This document shows positions 61,298-64,000 of a DNA stretch of 64,000 bases, one piece after another. The notes beneath the pieces were generated by a model. It did not search any database. It worked only from the letters and a program-made list of their open reading frames with translations, and was not told the origin of the DNA. The stretch spans positions 4,149,501 to 4,213,500 of the forward strand of contig NZ_CP119075.1 of NCBI RefSeq assembly GCF_029023725.1, given 5' to 3'. The stretch comes from Synoicihabitans lomoniglobus. GTDB lineage: Bacteria; Verrucomicrobiota; Verrucomicrobiia; Opitutales; Opitutaceae. The position numbers and the translations under genes were made by a program. Numbering within the stretch: the first letter of the stretch is position 1; every line of letters starts with the position of its first letter.

Positions 61298-62371
61298 ATG
61301 AAAACTCCGCGCTTCACCCGTCGCCGATTCCTGCGCAACGTCGCGCTCGCCGGTGGTGTCGGCGCCCTCGGCACTGTGAGCATTTCCCGTATGACTTCAG
61401 GCCAGCCCTTCCCGATTTCCGACCACTGCGATGGTCGACAATTTTTCAACCCCCGCAGCCATACCAACCGATCGTGGCTCGATGTGCTGCGTTGGAAATT
61501 GAATTCCAAGGCTCGGCCATGGCCGGACACCGTCGCCATGGACCCGCCGCCTCCACTGCCCGCCGCCCCGCGCGACGGCACGCTCACAGCGACGTGGATC
61601 AACCACGCGACCGTGCTGCTGCAAACCCGCCACGGCACGATTTTGATCGATCCGGTTTTCAGCGAACGCGCCAGCCCGTTTCAATGGGCCGGCCCCAAGC
61701 GCGTGCATCCTCCCGGCATCGCGTGGGATGCGCTGCCGCCGATCGACATCATTCTGCTCAGCCACGATCACTACGATCACTGCGATGGCCCGACGTTGCG
61801 CCGGTTCGCGGGGTCGGAACGCCCCCCGCTGGTGATTTGTCCCCTGGGCAATGGATCACTGCTGCAACGTTTCGAGTTCGCCCCGGACCGCATCGTCGAG
61901 CTCGACTGGTGGGAAGCACACGAGGTGATGTCCGGCCTCCACGTCCGAGCGACGCCGGCGCGACATTGGAGCAATCGCATCAGCGGCCAGCGCAACCATC
62001 GTTTGTGGTCGGGGTTTTTCGTCCATGCGGGCGGCCGCACCGCCTACTACACCGGCGACACCGCCTGGGATGATCACATGTTTGCCGCCGTGCGTGATCA
62101 ATGTGGTTCACCGGATCTCGGGATCATTCCCATCGGCGCTTACGAACCTCGCTGGTTCATGAGTGCCCAGCATTGCAATCCCACCGAAGCCGTCCGCATC
62201 CACCAAACCGTGGGCGCCGGCCGCAGCATAGGTGTGCACTGGGGCACGTTTCAACTCACCGACGAAGGCCGCGATGACCCCGTGAACGGGCTGGCCGCCG
62301 CTCGCGGAGCGGTCGGTCTCACCGCCGCGGCATTTCAAACCGTGGCTCCGGGACAAACATTAGCGGTCTGA
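61298..62371 (+). CDS. Tat-exported MBL-fold metallo-hydrolase (NAPE-PLD/UlaG-like)
   Basis: 357 residues from the ATG at 61298, where a twin-arginine signal appears (FTRRRFLRNVALAGGVGAL). The zinc motif HxHxDH is H156-D-H158-Y-D160-H161 (LLSHDHYDHCD), with further His/Asp at ATPARHWSNR, YYTGDTAWD and SIGVHWGTFQL. The WxxHAT substrate segment (TWINHATVLLQTRHG) fits the NAPE-PLD/UlaG lactonase-like group. Export already folded with metal through Tat fits an enzyme of this fold. Substrate unknown; lipids or lactones are candidates. Confidence 0.88.
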   Translation: MKTPRFTRRRFLRNVALAGGVGALGTVSISRMTSGQPFPISDHCDGRQFFNPRSHTNRSWLDVLRWKLNSKARPWPDTVAMDPPPPLPAAPRDGTLTATWINHATVLLQTRHGTILIDPVFSERASPFQWAGPKRVHPPGIAWDALPPIDIILLSHDHYDHCDGPTLRRFAGSERPPLVICPLGNGSLLQRFEFAPDRIVELDWWEAHEVMSGLHVRATPARHWSNRISGQRNHRLWSGFFVHAGGRTAYYTGDTAWDDHMFAAVRDQCGSPDLGIIPIGAYEPRWFMSAQHCNPTEAVRIHQTVGAGRSIGVHWGTFQLTDEGRDDPVNGLAAARGAVGLTAAAFQTVAPGQTLAV

Positions 62372-62459
62372 AAATCGAAATCGAGTTGCGCACCATGGTT
62401 TCCCTGCCGTTGAAGCAAGAGATGCGATGGAGTGATTGCATTTACGGAACCTCCGATTT

Positions 62460-62475
62460 AGTTAGGGTCCTAACT
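62460..62475. promoter_or_regulatory. TTAGGGTCCTAA inverted repeat upstream of the WPL-repeat gene
   Basis: AGTTAGG-GT-CCTAACT is perfectly paired, 58 nt before the ATG at 62534. Shares TAGGGTC[CT]TAAC with the element at 48290-48301. Confidence 0.5.
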
Positions 62476-62533
62476 GTTTTACTCGAGCGGCGCCCTTCGC
62501 CGCCTCGCCGTCCCTCTTCAACTTACGCCTTTC

Positions 62534-64000
62534 ATGCGCCCCCATTTCGCCATGCTGCTCGCAGTGGGCGGGCTCGCCCTCACGGCCAGCCCCGGCGGAG
62601 CGCAGGCGGATGAGAGGAATTGGTGGCCGCTGTGGGTGAGCCGCACCGACCCCTCGACCGGAGATGAACGCACCTCTTTTCTGGGACCGCTCGGATTTGA
62701 ACAAACCGCCGCCGACGCCACCACGATTCACGGTCTGCGGCCTTTCTTTGACGAAGCCCACTCGGCCGACGGCAGCCTGACCGCGACATCCGCCTTCTAT
62801 CCGCTCTGGCATCGGGAATCGGATGCGACCACGGCAGATCAGCGGTGGTCCTTTTTTAATTTGATCAACTTCGAGCACGACGCATCGAGCGACGTCACCC
62901 GTTTCGATGCCTGGCCGTTTTACTTCTCCCGCGACACGGGTTCACCGGAAGATTCCTACCAAGCCGTGATGCCGCTTTACGGCGATGTGCCGCAGCGATT
63001 CGGCCAGGATCGGTTCCTCTGGGCACTCTTCCCGCTCTTCGGCCGCTTTGAAAAGCAAGGCGTGACCACGACCACCACACCGTGGCCGTTCATTAAAACG
63101 GTCACCGGCGAAGGCCACCGCGGCTTCGAGGTCTGGCCTCTCGCGGGTCATCGCGAGGAAACCGGCGTCTCCTCCGATTCGTTTGCACTCTGGCCGCTGT
63201 ATTATCGCAAACAAGCCGGTCTCGATACCGACGCGCCCAGCCTGCAAACAGGTTTGCTCCCGCTCTACGCCCTGGATCGCTCGGACGGCTACATCAGCGA
63301 GACCTACCTGTGGCCATTTTTCGGATACGTGGACCGGACGTTGCCCTACCAGTATCACGCCACCCACTACCTGTGGCCTTTCTGGGTGCAAGGTCAGGGA
63401 GAGGATCGTCGGGTCAACCGCTGGGCGCCATTCTACTCCCACTCCCGGATGCGGGGATACGAAAAGACTTGGCTGCTGTGGCCGCTCTGGCGCCAGGCCA
63501 ATTGGAACGACCACCAACTCCACCACGAGCGACGACAATTGCTGTATTTTATCTACCACGCGGACACCCAGCGCAGTCTGACTCAGCCCGATGCCGCGCC
63601 GGCGTCCAAGGTGCACCTGTGGCCACTCTTCAGTTCGTGGGACAACGGAGCCGGTCGCAAACAGGTCCAGGCCCTCAGTCCGGTCGAGGTTTTCTTCCCG
63701 CACAACGAACGCGTCCGTCGACTATGGTCGCCGTTGTTTGCCCTTTACCGTTTCAACCAAACGGCGCCCGGCGAAGTGCGGCACGCGTTGCTCTGGGACG
63801 CGGTGACCTACGCTCGCAGTGAAGAACGGGACCGTCGCGAGTTTCACCTCGGTCCCCTTTTCGGCTATACCTCGGAACCCGGTGAACTGAACCTGGAGTT
63901 TCTGGGCGGCTTGATTCGTTTCAACCGATCAACTCCAGAACGAACCTGGCAGGCGCACGTGGGTCCAAGACCAACGTCCGAGGCCGCCGCCCCCCTTTCT
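62534..64000 (+). CDS. Exported WPL/WPF-repeat protein of unknown function (partial, 3' end missing)
   Basis: 489 codons seen without a stop, cut by the window edge. A signal peptide (MLLAVGGLALTASPGGAQA) comes first. The rest is a regular ladder of about 16-18 units spaced 20-30 residues apart, each with a hydrophobic-Trp/Phe-Pro-Leu/Phe-aromatic core: NWWPLWVS, FYPLWHR, AWPFYFS, VMPLYGD, LFPLFGR, PWPFIKT, VWPLAGH, LWPLYYR, LLPLYAL, LWPFFGY, LWPFWVQ, WAPFYSH, LWPLWRQ, LWPLFSS, WSPLFAL, LGPLFGY. Alternating short hydrophobic strands like these suggest a beta-helix or an outer-membrane beta-barrel. I do not recognise a named family. Confidence 0.75.
   Translation, partial: MRPHFAMLLAVGGLALTASPGGAQADERNWWPLWVSRTDPSTGDERTSFLGPLGFEQTAADATTIHGLRPFFDEAHSADGSLTATSAFYPLWHRESDATTADQRWSFFNLINFEHDASSDVTRFDAWPFYFSRDTGSPEDSYQAVMPLYGDVPQRFGQDRFLWALFPLFGRFEKQGVTTTTTPWPFIKTVTGEGHRGFEVWPLAGHREETGVSSDSFALWPLYYRKQAGLDTDAPSLQTGLLPLYALDRSDGYISETYLWPFFGYVDRTLPYQYHATHYLWPFWVQGQGEDRRVNRWAPFYSHSRMRGYEKTWLLWPLWRQANWNDHQLHHERRQLLYFIYHADTQRSLTQPDAAPASKVHLWPLFSSWDNGAGRKQVQALSPVEVFFPHNERVRRLWSPLFALYRFNQTAPGEVRHALLWDAVTYARSEERDRREFHLGPLFGYTSEPGELNLEFLGGLIRFNRSTPERTWQAHVGPRPTSEAAAPLS

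Overview
The window is dense, GC-rich bacterial DNA with no phage and no intact transposase. Gene content points to a member of the Verrucomicrobiota, most likely the Opitutaceae. The basis is a PEP-CTERM surface protein, a PadR/duplicated-permease pair, a three-subunit type-B succinate dehydrogenase, a DUF4212/sodium symporter pair, a secreted sialate O-acetylesterase and many small SmpA-like lipoproteins with few Shine-Dalgarno sites. This assignment is inferred from gene families and was not tested against any database.

Layout. 1-6.7 kb: a copper/silver resistance operon (end of a CusB-like adaptor, CusA-like RND pump, CopA-type P-ATPase, exported trypsin-like protein). 6.8-10 kb: envelope lipoproteins, a sialate O-acetylesterase and a lipocalin. 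10-13.5 kb: a tightly overlapping minus-strand operon of a C39-like cysteine peptidase, a RimK-type ATP-grasp ligase and a GCS2-type carboxylate-amine ligase, which looks like a peptide or amide synthesis cassette. 14-18.8 kb: an inositol-monophosphatase-like enzyme, the DUF4212/SSS symporter, a frameshifted AT-richer NYN-domain pseudogene and a toxin-antitoxin pair. 18.8-28 kb: DUF885 protein, radical SAM protein, gpsA, hybrid histidine kinase, and a TPM-like protein-panB-lysA cluster.

28-34.5 kb: a zinc-ribbon membrane protein, an exported beta-propeller/TPR protein and an exported TPR-CHAT caspase-like protein, the first two behind matching promoter repeats. 34.5-42 kb: AbgT-type transporter, LEA2-like lipoprotein, PadR regulator with a 904-residue duplicated permease, and amtB with two P-II genes. 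42-51.9 kb: a coupled DUF3047/glycosyltransferase/DUF547 operon, sdhCAB, a PEP-CTERM protein, a LuxE/PaaK-like enzyme, a NUDIX hydrolase and a LysM protein. 52-64 kb: tRNA-Pro, a membrane-anchored repeat protein, purU, carB, a degenerate NtrC-like regulator, pilC, tRNA-Gly, rsmE, rsmD, a Tat-exported metallo-hydrolase and the start of an unusual protein built from about 16-18 short WPL/WPF-like repeats.

The most interesting items are the C39/ATP-grasp/GCS2 operon, the exported propeller plus CHAT protease pair, the WPL-repeat protein, and several unexplained non-coding signals. Those signals are a nested four-copy inverted repeat, REP-like elements, paired promoter repeats, a shared TAGGGTC[CT]TAAC motif, and a perfect 21-bp palindrome. 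Many starts were moved inward from the longest open frame to an ATG followed by a signal peptide or the conserved N-terminus of the family.
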